From positions 434,001-498,000 of the forward strand of contig JABYQS010000001.1 in NCBI GenBank assembly GCA_022592435.1: a stretch of 64,000 nucleotides of DNA, given 5' to 3'. Below, in pieces: positions 42,101 through 52,458 of the stretch. The position numbers and the translations under genes were made by a program. The number at the start of each line of letters is the position of its first letter. Position 1 is the first letter of the stretch. A model generated the notes under the pieces. That model made no database searches, was not told where the DNA came from, and saw nothing but the letters and a program-made list of their open reading frames with translations. This DNA comes from Cerioporus squamosus (lineage: Eukaryota; Basidiomycota; Agaricomycetes; Polyporales; Polyporaceae).

Positions 42101-43569
42101 CCTTGGCGCCATCCTGTATTTGTTGAGCGAAAGAAGTCTTGGGCAACTGTAGGTCTTCGCCCAGGGGTCCCCGCATTTCCCTCGGGCCCTCGTCATGTTC
42201 GACCTTGCGTTTCTTCGGAGGCGGAGGGGCAATTTCCGTCGGAGTGGGCGGTGTTGTGTCGTCTTGGTCAGGTGGAGGAGCGACGTATCCCTTAGCTACA
42301 CTGAGCTGCTTCAACGCCCACTCTTTAAAGCCCAGCCTCTTGCGTTTGTTCCCTGCTTCCTGCTCTGGGTGTGTGTCCTCGGCCTTTCCACCCGATGATG
42401 AGTCGTTCGATCCCAACTGTTCGCCTTCTGTCCCACTGTCGGCATCTGAGTCTGCGCCTTGCTCGTCCGAGTCATACGCGGAATCGGAGCTGTCAAACGA
42501 CGAATCGGAGTTTTCCCCTTGTACGTCTGCCTTCGCATCGAACCGCTTATCCTTCCAAGAAGCGAAAGCGCTCTTCTGCAAGCTCTTTCAGACAAGACCG
42601 AGAGGTACTGAGAGAAACACGCAGACCGACCTTGCCGCCCCTTAGCTTTCTCTTCGATATTCGCGGCGCAGCCACATTCCCGTCTGCATTACGCTTCAGC
42701 GCACTTCCCACTACTGTAATGGTGGGCGGCATCGGTTCGTCCTCTTCTCCATGGGAGTGAATACTTGTGGAGAAGCCGGAGTCCACAACGATGACAGGTT
42801 TGGAACGCGACAAGCCTTCTTCTGTCCGTGCGCCCTCCTCGTCCGAAGCAGGCTTGCGATCGACGTCCATAGCAGCCTCGTCCAGATCAGCAAAGGAACC
42901 CGCATCGTCGTCCTCACTGTCCGTTGCAGCTGCTACAAGCGTGTTCTCGCGTTTACGACGCTTCGGAGTCCCAGTGCGGCCGTCCATGACACGCCTGACT
43001 TCCTTGTCCTCCAACTGGTCGAGGCGCTGTTGATGTGTGAGAGCTTTGCCAGTACCAAGTGTCGCGGAGGACTGCAGGCTGAGGCTGGCCGAGCCCCGAG
43101 CTTGGCTCTTCCTTAGACGCCATTTAAGGAGAATGTGGCATGAGGAGTAGGTATGGGACGTACGAGAGCTTCTCGAACAGCTCCAGCCGCTCTTCTTGCT
43201 TCAACTTCTTCTCCTGCAAAGACCGTCAGGTCCTGCCCAAAATCCACATGGACACAGTGTACGCACAATGTATTTGTCCAGCCTCTTCTTCTTCTTGCTG
43301 TTCGCTTTCGAGTTGGACTCGGCAAGCATCTGTACCGACATGTTCTCAGTTTGGCCCTGCCTAGAAGGAAGATTCAAGCGCACCTCTTCCCTCATCTTCA
43401 GCTTCCTCTCCTGCTCCTTCTCCGCATCACTCTTCGGTACGACAATGGTTGCGTTAGGGTCCACTTGTTCCTCTGGGCCATCGGGTCTGTCCTTCGGGCG
43501 GTGTGCCCTCTTCTTCTTGTGGGAGCCCCCCTGGCGTGCTTTGGCATTGAAGCGCACTCTTGGTTGCAT
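39104..43569 (-). CDS. DEAH-box RNA helicase DHX37/Dhr1 family
   Basis: About 12 or more exons; span only. Dhr1 (Ecm16) unwinds U3 snoRNA from pre-rRNA during 40S assembly in the nucleolus. N-terminal basic part [20 protein letters not shown] and [18 protein letters not shown], then an acidic Ser/Asp-rich region. Helicase motifs in order: motif [22 protein letters not shown], motif Ia [16 protein letters not shown], motif II DEAH in [18 protein letters not shown], motif [21 protein letters not shown], and motif [23 protein letters not shown]2 and OB-fold parts follow ([27 protein letters not shown]), then a DUF1605-type end with [14 protein letters not shown]. Diverges from the ASNSD1-like gene over about 290 bp. 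Confidence 0.9.
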
Positions 43570-43862
43570 TGCGCTGACGAAGATATACCAAGAGGACCCA
43601 GGAGTTCGAGAGAGACGTAGATTAGAATAGGGTAGACGAGGATGCGGAAAGCAGAGGACCTGGGGATTCACTGTAAAATTCAGATCTCGATCCTCGTCCC
43701 ACGTGGGAGATCGGCGATCGTTCTTGCTTCACAAGCGCCCGCAGATCTGCTCAATCTGTCCCCAAACCAAGGTCACTCATCCTGGGAGCGAACCGTATGC
43801 TCAGACTGAGGTGATAAGTATTAACAGCTCTGAGAAGCGGTCAGATCGTACTGCACTTTGAT

Positions 43863-46217
43863 ATGTGCGGTATACTCTTCTCCCTACGATCCAGGAACCT
43901 GGACGACCGGACATTGAACCATTACAATAGCCTCTTTCCAAGGCTCACCGGCGCAGTTGCCGCGAGAGGTGCGACTTTCTGAACTCATCTTCTTATTAAT
44001 GACTGACACAGTGTGTAGGACCGGATGCCCAGGAGACTCTGGAATTTGACGTTGCTCAGCTCACGTTGACATTCTGCGCGTCTGAGCTACGACTGAGAGG
44101 GGAAACCTTCGTTACCCAACCACATAGGGACGGCGACGGCAACATACTGTGCTGGAATGGTGAGGTAAGTCTGCGAGCGCCTGTACTGGAACTACTCTGA
44201 GTATATGGGTAGATATTTGAAGGTCTAGGTGTCAGTACTTCTGGCAAGCCGCTCCGGAGGCTGCTCATTCTTCATGACCACAGGTTGCGGCAGCGGAGAA
44301 CGATGGGACGAAGCTGCTTGATGCCTTGGCACGATGCCGCAACACGTACGATGTGAGCTCCACGTTCGGTGCCATTGAAGGGCCGTAAGTGACCCGAGCA
44401 GGCAGTAGTCCTCATGATTGCTCACCGGCTCCTACAGCTATGCGTTCCTTTTTTATCGGGTACGAGGACATCCTTTCCTGACATAACAACACCATCTCAC
44501 TTGATTGCAGCGCTCAGCCAACATGCTATACTTTGGCCGGGATCCACTGGGACGGCGGTCACTCTTAGTGCATTATCCTGACCCCGCCAACCCCTATTTC
44601 TTGTTGTCTTCCGTGTCCGCGGGTTTGGATTCTGGGCATGCTCTCGACGAGCTGTCAACAGAACACCTTTTTGCGATAGACCTCAATGTAGTCGGCGATG
44701 TAAGTGTCCTTGACTCTCAGAGATGTGCCATGCTTCACAAGCGCATAGTTCCTAGAACTCCGAACGTGTATATCCTCAGTACCTCGCGAGATTGAGGGCA
44801 AGTTCCTCCCATTCGTGAGCAATTTCTCCTTCTCCCTTCCCATATGCGCTGATGAGCATGGCAGGCGCGCCCATCCACAGTTAATCGCACCATTCCTGGC
44901 GACCCTCCAAACGTGGCGGCCCTTGATCGCATACCTCCACACCTAACCGTCGCTGTCGATGAGTTGATCGCTCACCTTGATCGTAGCGTAATGCTACGCG
45001 TCCGTGATATACCGCGAAGAGGGTGAGGTTCAATTTCATCTTCGAGGGTTCGAAAACTCATGCACCGTAGGACTGCCGCAGGCGAAGCCAGGGTTGCCGT
45101 CTTCTTCAGCGGAGGGATTGACTCGACTGTGGTTGCATTCCTTGCGGACAGGTCAGGATAGCTGTTGAAAATCATGATGAACGAACTTCTTATACCAGGG
45201 ATGCAGACACGTCCCTCCTGAAGAGCCGATTGACCTGCTAAACGTTGCCTTCGAAAATCCTCGCAAGCAAGCTGTGAAAGTCGAGGGCAACATATACGCA
45301 CTTCCGAAACGCGAGAAGAAACAGAAGCTCCGTGACCCTCTGGACTACTCGACGGTGAAAGTCACCTATGACGTACCAGACCGGCTCACTGGTCTACAGG
45401 AAGTGGAGGAGCTTAGGAGGCTATGTCCGCATCGGACATGGAACTTCTTGGAGATAGACGTTCCGTACGAGGTAGGTCACTCAGGCATTCGATCCTCCGG
45501 CACTAATGGCAAACTTCTCAGGAATCGCAAAGCGCTCGCGCTACAGTTGAAGCCCTTATGTATCCTTCAAGAACCGTCATGGACCTCGTGCGTGTTCTTC
45601 GGCAGCTTGTGACGGTCAGCATACTGAGTGACTTGCAGAGTCTGGCAATTGCCCTGTACTTTGCCGCAAGAGGAGTGGGCCAAGTTCGTCCGCATCCAGG
45701 GGCCGAGGCGCAGCCGTACTCCAGTCCAGCAAGAGTGCTTTTGAACGGTCTAGGATCGGACGAACTACTCGGAGGCTATGGACGCCACCGGACCGCATTC
45801 AAAGCTGCAGGTTGGCAAGCAGTCATCGACGAGGTAATACGGACGCTGTGTACATGGAAAGAATGCTCATCTTGTCTGCAGCTTCAAACAGAGATAGACC
45901 GTATCCCGACAAGGAATCTCGGACGGGACGACCGGGTCATCTCGTCATGGGGGAAGGAGACCCGACATCCCTTCCTGTCACTATCTGTTGTCAACTTCCT
46001 CGCGGAGCTCCCAGTGCACCTGAAGATGGATCCCCGCCTAGAGGCAGGCTTGGGGGAGAAATTGCTGTTGCGACTTGCGGCACGGAAGCTCGGGCTTGTG
46101 GAAGCGAGCAGTAGGAAAAAGAGAGCGATGCAATTTGGCAGCCACTCGGCAAGGATGGCTCCCGGAGAGAGTGATAGAAAGGGTGACAATACTCTACAAG
46201 CTACGTTGTCGACGTGA
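43863..46217 (+). CDS. Asparagine synthetase domain protein (ASNSD1-like)
   Basis: Multi-exon; span only. Starts MCGILFSLRSR: Cys2 is the glutaminase nucleophile of class-II amidotransferases. Further GATase-2 blocks: LTFCASELRLRG, ILCWNGE, GPYAFLFYR, NMLYFGRDPLGRRSLL. The synthetase half has the PP-loop FFSGGIDSTVVAFLADR, then LLNVAFENPRK, LLNGLGSDELLGGYGRH, and a C-terminal WGKETRHPFLS and RLAARKLGL. The order matches ASNSD1-type proteins, which differ from true asparagine synthetases in having an insert between PP-loop and C-terminal part. Activity is unproven for that group. Exon edges in the middle, including 44.7-45.1 kb, were not fully resolved. Confidence 0.85.
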
Positions 46218-46420
46218 CACATATTTAAAACACGATTCATGGTCGTCCGAGTTCACGTTAAAGCTCAGACGCTGAAGGTAAGTCTGAGTATGATGCCGGC
46301 GGCTGTACTTTGCCCGCTCTAGGGCGAGCACGTGGCGGGCCTTGCCGGGAGGTGACGCGCTTCGAGTCCCGTTTGCGTTCGGGCTCGCGCGTAGCGTCCT
46401 CCTCCCTGTCTGCTTCCGCC

Positions 46421-47722
46421 ATGTCTTTCGCTAACCTGGCAAACCGTATTATAGGTCAGCATGCTCATTGACATGCTCGTTTTTGTTGGTACTGACGCAC
46501 CCATGCGCGTGTATAGTGCCGGTCGCTGTAGCGGCGGCGGCCGTCCAGGCCAGCATTTATGACGTTCCCGGAGGATACAGGGCGGTCATGTTCGACAGGT
46601 TTTCGGGTGTGAAGGACAAGGTGCGTCGTCTACCAATGCAATGCGTTATGCTGGCTGAGCCTGTTTATGACAACAAGGCCACGCCGGAAGGTACGCACTT
46701 CCTCGTCCCTTGGCTGCAGAAGGCCATTCTCTACGACTGCCGCATCAAGCCGAGGGTAAGTCTGGCTACAAAACGCACCGGTGCATCCAGAGGACTGACT
46801 CCTGGCGCAGAACATCTCTACGACTACCGGTTCCAAGGATCTGCAAATGGTGTCCATTACTCTCCGTGTTCTCTCCCGACCCGACATCGAGCACCTCCCG
46901 AAGATCTACAAGACTTTGGGTCTTGACTACGACGAGAGGGTCTTGCCGTCAATTGGAAACGAAGTGCTGAAGGCCATAGTCGCCCAGTTCGACGCTGCTG
47001 AGCTGATCACGCAGCGCGAAGTGGTATGTCGCTCTGCACGTTCGTTCGTCAGTCAACTCTAAGCGTGTGTGCAACAAGGTATCGTCGCGCATTCGTGAGG
47101 ACCTTCTGCAGCGCGCGGGAGAGTTCAATATCACACTTGAGGATGTGTCCATCACCCATCTTACGTTCGGCAAGGTTAGTCCCCACCCTGTTGTCATGAG
47201 CTGCATATGCTGACCCCGGAGTCACGTACAGGAATTCACTCAGGTGCGCGCACCACGATGAGACCCTATAGTCGTTTGTTGATGATCTCGTGCAGGCCGT
47301 GGAAGCGAAGCAGATCGCGCAGCAAGGTGCGTGTTTACAGAGAGTTCCGAAGCTCTATCACTGACGGGGTCATGTTAGATGCCGAGCGCGCAAAATTCAT
47401 CGTCGAGAAGGTGCGTTTGAACTCCTGCGTGCAGCCGGAGTGTGAACCTTAGCTGATGTCTCTGCAGGCGGAACAAGAGCGCCAAGCCGCCGTCATTCGT
47501 GCGGAAGGAGAGGCGGAGGCTGCCGCGACGATCTCGAAGGCCCTGGACAAGGCTGGAGACGGCTTCATTGCCTTCAGGAAAATCGAGGCAAGCAAGGCGA
47601 TTGTGCAGTCGCTGGTCTCGAATCCGAATGTCACGTACATCCCTAGTGGTGGAGGGAACGTGCTGCTGAACGTACCCACCCGTCCAATCTTCGCAGGCAG
47701 TAGTTGTAGTCACATCGTTTAA
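46421..47722 (+). CDS. PHB1: Prohibitin 1
   Basis: Nine exons: 46421..46454, 46517..46620, 46678..46755, 46811..47023, 47079..47174, 47232..47243, 47296..47326, 47379..47410, 47468..47722; 284 aa. Prohibitin-1 and -2 form a ring scaffold in the mitochondrial inner membrane. Seen: N-terminal hydrophobic anchor ([20 protein letters not shown]), SPFH domain [65 protein letters not shown], then a coiled coil ([40 protein letters not shown]). Exon 6 is only 12 nt (EFTQ). The residues after [10 protein letters not shown] are not conserved, so the last few may differ in the real transcript. Confidence 0.95.
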
Positions 47723-48132
47723 TACAGTGGTCATGTCACCACTCGGTGGTTTTCCCGGACGTGCACGCAGAGCAGAGGCCGAAGAGGCGGTGACTGCAGG
47801 TGATTACGGAGGACTCCGGAAATACCCGGGTGAGGGGAGAAGGGCAGCGCGGGCGTTGCGTCTCTTTCCAACGGTCCACTGTCTCCTGACTTGTCAAGGC
47901 TCTCGTCTGTCCGTTTCCTCTCTCTTCCTCTCTCTCCGTTTCTCTCTCTCCTCTCTCTGCTCGTCTGTCTCATATTCCTCTCACGTCTCGCACGGACTTG
48001 TCTCCTTCCTCCGTTTTCTCTGTGTCTCATCAATTTTCCGTCTGTGCATATCACCGCCTCTTATAACGGGCCCGATCCAGCACCCATCCACCGTCATTCT
48101 AGGACTCACGATTCCATTATCAGTCTGTCATC
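47723..48132 (+). promoter_or_regulatory. PUB1-like promoter with CT-rich tract
   Basis: 410 bp upstream of the RRM gene ATG. From about 47890 to 48060 the plus strand is strongly pyrimidine-rich (many CTCTCT and TTCCTC runs), as in leaders of highly expressed filamentous-fungal genes. No TATA box seen. No gene recognised. Confidence 0.5.
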
Positions 48133-49671
48133 ATGAACGCAATGGGTCCTATGTCGGCTGCTGAGGCACCGGTGAGTGTCTTGTTCATCTGCTCTCGTTT
48201 CTGCTGCTCAACGCACCTCCCTTTCCCCATCATCCGCCATGTCTGTTCTCCCTTGCGCGGCCGTTCTCACTTGCTGTTGTAACACGCTTTCGGTGCATAA
48301 CAGAGGCGTGCTCACCTCTACGTTGGGAACCTCAGCCCCCGTGTGACCGAGTACATGCTCACGGAGATTTTTGCCGTAGCTGGCCCAGTCCAGCACGTCA
48401 AAATCATCCCGGACCGCAACTACCAGCACGGCGGCCTCAACTATGGCTTTGTCGAGTACATGGACATGCGTGCCGCCGAGACCGCGCTGCAGACCCTCAA
48501 CGGCCGCAAGATCTTCGACACCGAGATCCGCGTTAACTGGGCGTACCAGGGCCAGCAGAACAAGGAAGACACGAGCAACCACTACCACGTCTTCGTCGGC
48601 GACCTCAGCCCGGAGGTTAACGACGACGTCCTTGCCAAGGCCTTCAGTGCGTTCGGCACGCTCTCCGACGCCCGCGTGATGTGGGACATGAACTCGGGCA
48701 AGTCTCGCGGCTACGGCTTCCTCGCCTTCCGAGACAAGACCGATGCCGAGCAGGCCATCGCTACCATGAACGGCGAGTGGCTGGGCTCTCGCGCCATCCG
48801 CGTCAACTGGGCGAACCAGAAGACCCAGGGTGCCGCCCCCGGCGTCGGCGGCGGAGGCCCTCCCCCTCGCGGCGGCATGGGCGGCGGCGCGCCTGCCCCT
48901 ATGAACTTCCAGGGCGGGCCCCTCTCGTACGAGTCCGTCGTGCAGCAGACCCCGCAGTACAACAGCACCGTCTACGTCGGCAACCTCGTCCCGTACGCCA
49001 CGCAGGCCGACCTCATCCCCCTCTTCCAGTCGATCGGCTACCTCTCCGAGATCCGCATGCAGGCGGACCGCGGCTTCGCATTCGTCAAGCTCGACACGCA
49101 CGAGCACGCTGCGATGGCAATCGTCCAGCTCCAGGGTCAGATGGTTCACGGACGCCCGATCAAGTGCAGCTGGGGCAAGGACAGGGCGGATGGTGGTGCC
49201 GGGATGAGCACAGGCTCCTTGAGCCCGACGCCCACGGCGGCGCCGTACGCTGGCGTGGTGAGTGCGATAGGACCTGCAACGTTGCACACATTGACTGACC
49301 TGACGTGGTAGCCCATGTACGGCATGCCTCAGCCGAACACGTATGGCCAGTATGGCTTCGGCGCCTACGGTGGTTTCCCCAACCAAGCTCCTGGTGCTGG
49401 TGCGCCTGGTGCTGCGGCTCCTGGTATGGCCAGTCCCGTCGCACCGACAGCTGCAATAGGTCTTGGCGGCGCGACGGGTGCTCCCACTGATGCCGCGAGC
49501 GCACAGGGGCAGTGGCCCGGTGCTGATCCTAGTTCTTATTACTCGAATTATTGGGGAGGTGCGTCGCGTCTCTGACATTCGACCTGGTTCCATAGTGACC
49601 CGTGTTCCTCAGGTTATTATGGCCAGCAAGCCCCGGGAGCAGGTGTGCCCGATGCTCAGGGCCAGGCCTGA
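48133..49671 (+). CDS. Three-RRM RNA-binding protein, Pub1/TIA-1 family
   Basis: Exons 48133..48171, 48304..49257, 49312..49558, 49613..49671; 432 aa. Pub1/TIA-1-type proteins bind U-rich mRNA and gather in stress granules. RRM1 at about 17-92 (LYVGNL; LNYGFVEY), RRM2 at about 108-185 (VFVGDLSPEV; RGYGFLAF), a Gly/Pro-rich linker (GGGGPPPRGGMGGG), RRM3 at about 234-305 (VYVGNLVPYA; RGFAFVKL), then a prion-like Gly/Ala/Pro/Tyr-rich tail. Start chosen at the ATG in the 39-nt first exon (MNAMGPMSAAEAP). All splice joints keep the frame. Confidence 0.9.
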
Positions 49672-50190
49672 ACAGTGTTCATCGACCGATCCTCTCGACA
49701 CGACTGTAGCATCATCAATCTGTGTTTCGTTAAAGTGTGCTATTACGATTTCATGTCTTCTGCTTGACTCTAACTGCGTACGCAGAGCTTCTCGCTCCAT
49801 TCGTCGCTCGCCAATATCTCGTTCAAGCTGAAGAATGCGTGGAGGCTGCTACATCTGTTCTGTGATAACTCTTTGCCGGTAGGCCGAACGTAATGTCGGT
49901 CCAGTTCCTCTCTTCTCCCCTGTCACTAGTCGAGTAAGCCGCTGTGCTCCTGTTTCTATCTATCGCGTTGCAATCTCCACTGTGTTTCTCCGCTCTCAAC
50001 TTCCAGCCAAGTGCAAGTCCGTAGTTCTGTACAATACGCAACCAGTCGAAGCCTCCCTTAACACGAACCCGGCAGACCCAAATCCAACTCGCCGAGCCTC
50101 CGCCGCACCATGATATGACGATACCTCCAGCCTGTAGTTCTGTCATTACACTGCTGACATTATGCATTCACATAGGATAGCTCACCGTGC
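49672..50190. other. Convergent 3' intergenic region
   Basis: About 0.52 kb between convergent genes. No motif-bearing frame; a 114-aa minus-strand frame here has no family look and starts at no conserved site. Confidence 0.35.
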
Positions 50191-50904
50191 TCAGACGCCG
50201 CTGACATCATTCGTCTCCGGGCCCGCTATGTCGCTGGCGGCTCCGGCCGCTTGGCCAACGTTGGTCGTTTCATCTCCGTTGCCGCTGCCCGGGATCGTAC
50301 CGCCCGTGGTGGAGTCTTCGGTGGGGAGGATAGACTCTGCAGTGGAAGTAGAGGTGGTCGGCCGCGGGGGCGTGGCCGTCCTCGTCGGCGCGGGGGAGTG
50401 GGTCGGCACAGCGGGTGGGGTTGGTTCAGGCGGGGGTATCGGGTACGCCTCGGCGAGACTAGTTGGAGAAGGGAGAGCGGTATCAGGCAAGGACGGGAGC
50501 GTCGGGGTCGAAGAGGCCGACGAGGTCGAAGAATGATAGCGAGTGGTATCAGGTACTCTCGTATGATCACTCGGATGATCGCCAGAAGGGGCATCGGGCA
50601 CGGGGCTATTCCCAGCAAGAGGCAAAAGTAGGGTACGAAAAAAATCTAGACCTGGAATTCCATTGAAGTCCCCGCCTTCAGTGTCTCCTCCTGGCAGTCC
50701 GGGTAGTCCGCCCGGGAGATTCCCCAACGGCGACGTGTCGTCGGGTGCTCTGGGGTGAACGAGTCGCTCGTGAAGCTTGACCTCGCCGCTCCTTCCATGC
50801 GCGGAGTTCTCGTCGCCGAGCTTGGGCGAGGAGGGAGCGGCCGTGACGATGGTAGGGCCAACGGCGGCGGCGAAGAGAGAGAAGGCGAGCATGGGGCTGC
50901 GCAT
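50191..50904 (-). CDS. Secreted Pro/Ser/Thr-rich protein
   Basis: 237 aa, one exon, ATG at 50904. Signal peptide about 1-22 (MLAFSLFAAAVGPTIVTA, cut after TAA or TA). The mature part is low-complexity: Gly/Pro-rich PLGNLPGGLPGLPGG, then a Ser/Thr/Pro-rich half with many STS/TTS and PxP runs, fit for heavy O-mannosylation. No domain, no GPI signal (the end NDVSGV is not hydrophobic). Its N-terminus MRSPMLA resembles the divergent neighbour at 51336 (MRSPILA). Confidence 0.6.
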   Translation of the reverse strand: MRSPMLAFSLFAAAVGPTIVTAAPSSPKLGDENSAHGRSGEVKLHERLVHPRAPDDTSPLGNLPGGLPGLPGGDTEGGDFNGIPGLDFFRTLLLPLAGNSPVPDAPSGDHPSDHTRVPDTTRYHSSTSSASSTPTLPSLPDTALPSPTSLAEAYPIPPPEPTPPAVPTHSPAPTRTATPPRPTTSTSTAESILPTEDSTTGGTIPGSGNGDETTNVGQAAGAASDIAGPETNDVSGV

Positions 50905-51335
50905 GGTGAGATAGGCTGTGCGGGAGACGGATTATAAGGGGATAGGGTAAGGGCGTGGCCCGAGTGCTTGAGGATACGGAAACCATGCACGGATGCTCGC
51001 GATACTTATGTGCATGTTCACATCCCGCCGAGGCTTCTAAACCTCAGCGCCTGCCTAATCGGGCTACGAGACTACCATTTCGGGACGTGGGCGCAGTGTG
51101 TCTGCGCTCTGCTCGCCCGCCAAGTCCAGCTCACAGGCGTTCGTGTGGACCTATGACTGGCCAGAGAAAGCGAGCACGCTGGGCTCGAGGGCGGACGGAG
51201 GGGAGGAAAGGCGTCGTGGCCAGCCTCACCCAATCCGGAGTCAGCCATCGTTCTTCGCTTTCGGTCAACCACTCCAGGCTCGTAGACGGTCTCCACTGTA
51301 TTGTCCTGTCCCTCAGTCCGCTATCTCTCGCCATC
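50905..51335. promoter_or_regulatory. Divergent promoter of two secreted-protein genes
   Basis: 431 bp between head-to-head ATGs. A TTATAA box about 30 nt upstream of the minus-strand ATG may serve that gene. No gene recognised. Confidence 0.4.
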
Positions 51336-52285
51336 ATGCGCAGCCCCATTCTCGCTATTTTTCTTGTTGCAGCGGCCATCGCCACCGCGTCTGCCCAATC
51401 TCTACCTTCGCGGTCATCCCCTACTCTGCAAGGCGGCGCTGGATCTTTCCACATGAAGACGCCCAGGCAATATCCCTCCGAGACGCATGGAGGACACGAT
51501 GAGCCCTCTAGGGAGATTGATAGGCAGAGGAGTGATCAGGAGCGTGAGCACGCCGGTGGCAAGGTTGACGACCGTCCGCCCATCCCGCGTCCGTCCAATG
51601 CACTCCCTTTCGCTCGTGAGTTCTTCAGAAGTTCACTGCGCCCACAGCTTTTGATCATAGTTTGCCACAGCCCAGGGAGAGAAGGGAGGTAATTCCGTGT
51701 CATTGCCCGCTACCGGGGCTGATGCCGGTCAAGGTGGCGGTAGCACGAGCTCTGTAGACGGTAGTCCGGCGTCCGGCGAGGCTCTCGACAAAGTGGGCAG
51801 TGTGGTGACATGTATGTATCCGATCTGACTCAACCCTCCGAGCGTACTTCTCACTGCGACACATTATAGCGACCCCGCTCTCGCAGGGTTCAGCGGCCGA
51901 GGAAGACTCGTACGCTTTCCATCCTCAAGACTCTGCGTACGCCTATCGCATGAAGAGAGTCGCTCGCAGCGATCCCGGCGCACTTGTGTACCGCCGTGAA
52001 GACATCTTAGATCCAGCCACCATCGTCGACGATGCCCCCGGCTCGAATGACGGCGACAGCTCGAACAACTCCAGTGGGTCTTGGCTGTTCTTCCGAGCGT
52101 AGTGCACATACTTACTCGTTACACACGCCTTAGACCAGGATGGGGCGGACGGACAGAGCACCAGGGGCAAGGAGACTGAAGGCGATGGCCCTGACGACGG
52201 GAAAGCCCACTCCGGGGAGGTTGGCTCATCCGAGGGTGGTCACGTCTACAACTACCCTGCCAGTGATGGTAATGCGAACAAGTAG
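51336..52285 (+). CDS. Small secreted low-complexity protein
   Basis: About four exons: 51336 to about 51618, then exons starting near 51671, 51869 and 52133; stop TAG 52283-52285. Signal peptide about 1-20 (MRSPILAIFLVAAAIATASA). The mature protein is hydrophilic: a His/Arg/Glu-rich first part (HGGHDEPSREIDRQRSDQER), a Gly/Ser part (GADAGQGGGSTSSVDGSPAS), then AYAYRMKRVARSDPGALVYR and a Gly/Asp/Ser-rich end (GSSEGGHVYNYPASDGNANK). MKR and YRR look like KEX2-type processing sites. Related in plan to the protein at 63.2 kb. Function unknown. Confidence 0.6.
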
Positions 52286-52458
52286 AGAGAGTCGCATTGC
52301 ATTCTTTGGTTCGGGCAAGTCGTTGGCGTATCCCATACTGTCGTTACTGGCTACATCAGATCTATCATGCACATACTATCAGACACAATCATTATAAGTA
52401 CGGAACGGAACGGAGGACAATTCTCTATGTATATGCGCGCGCTCGCCTTCGCGGTCGC

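Noticed and set aside
44980..45070. tRNA-like GGTTCGAAAACTC motif
   Set aside because: No acceptor stem or anticodon arm surrounds it; it lies within the ASNSD1-like gene.
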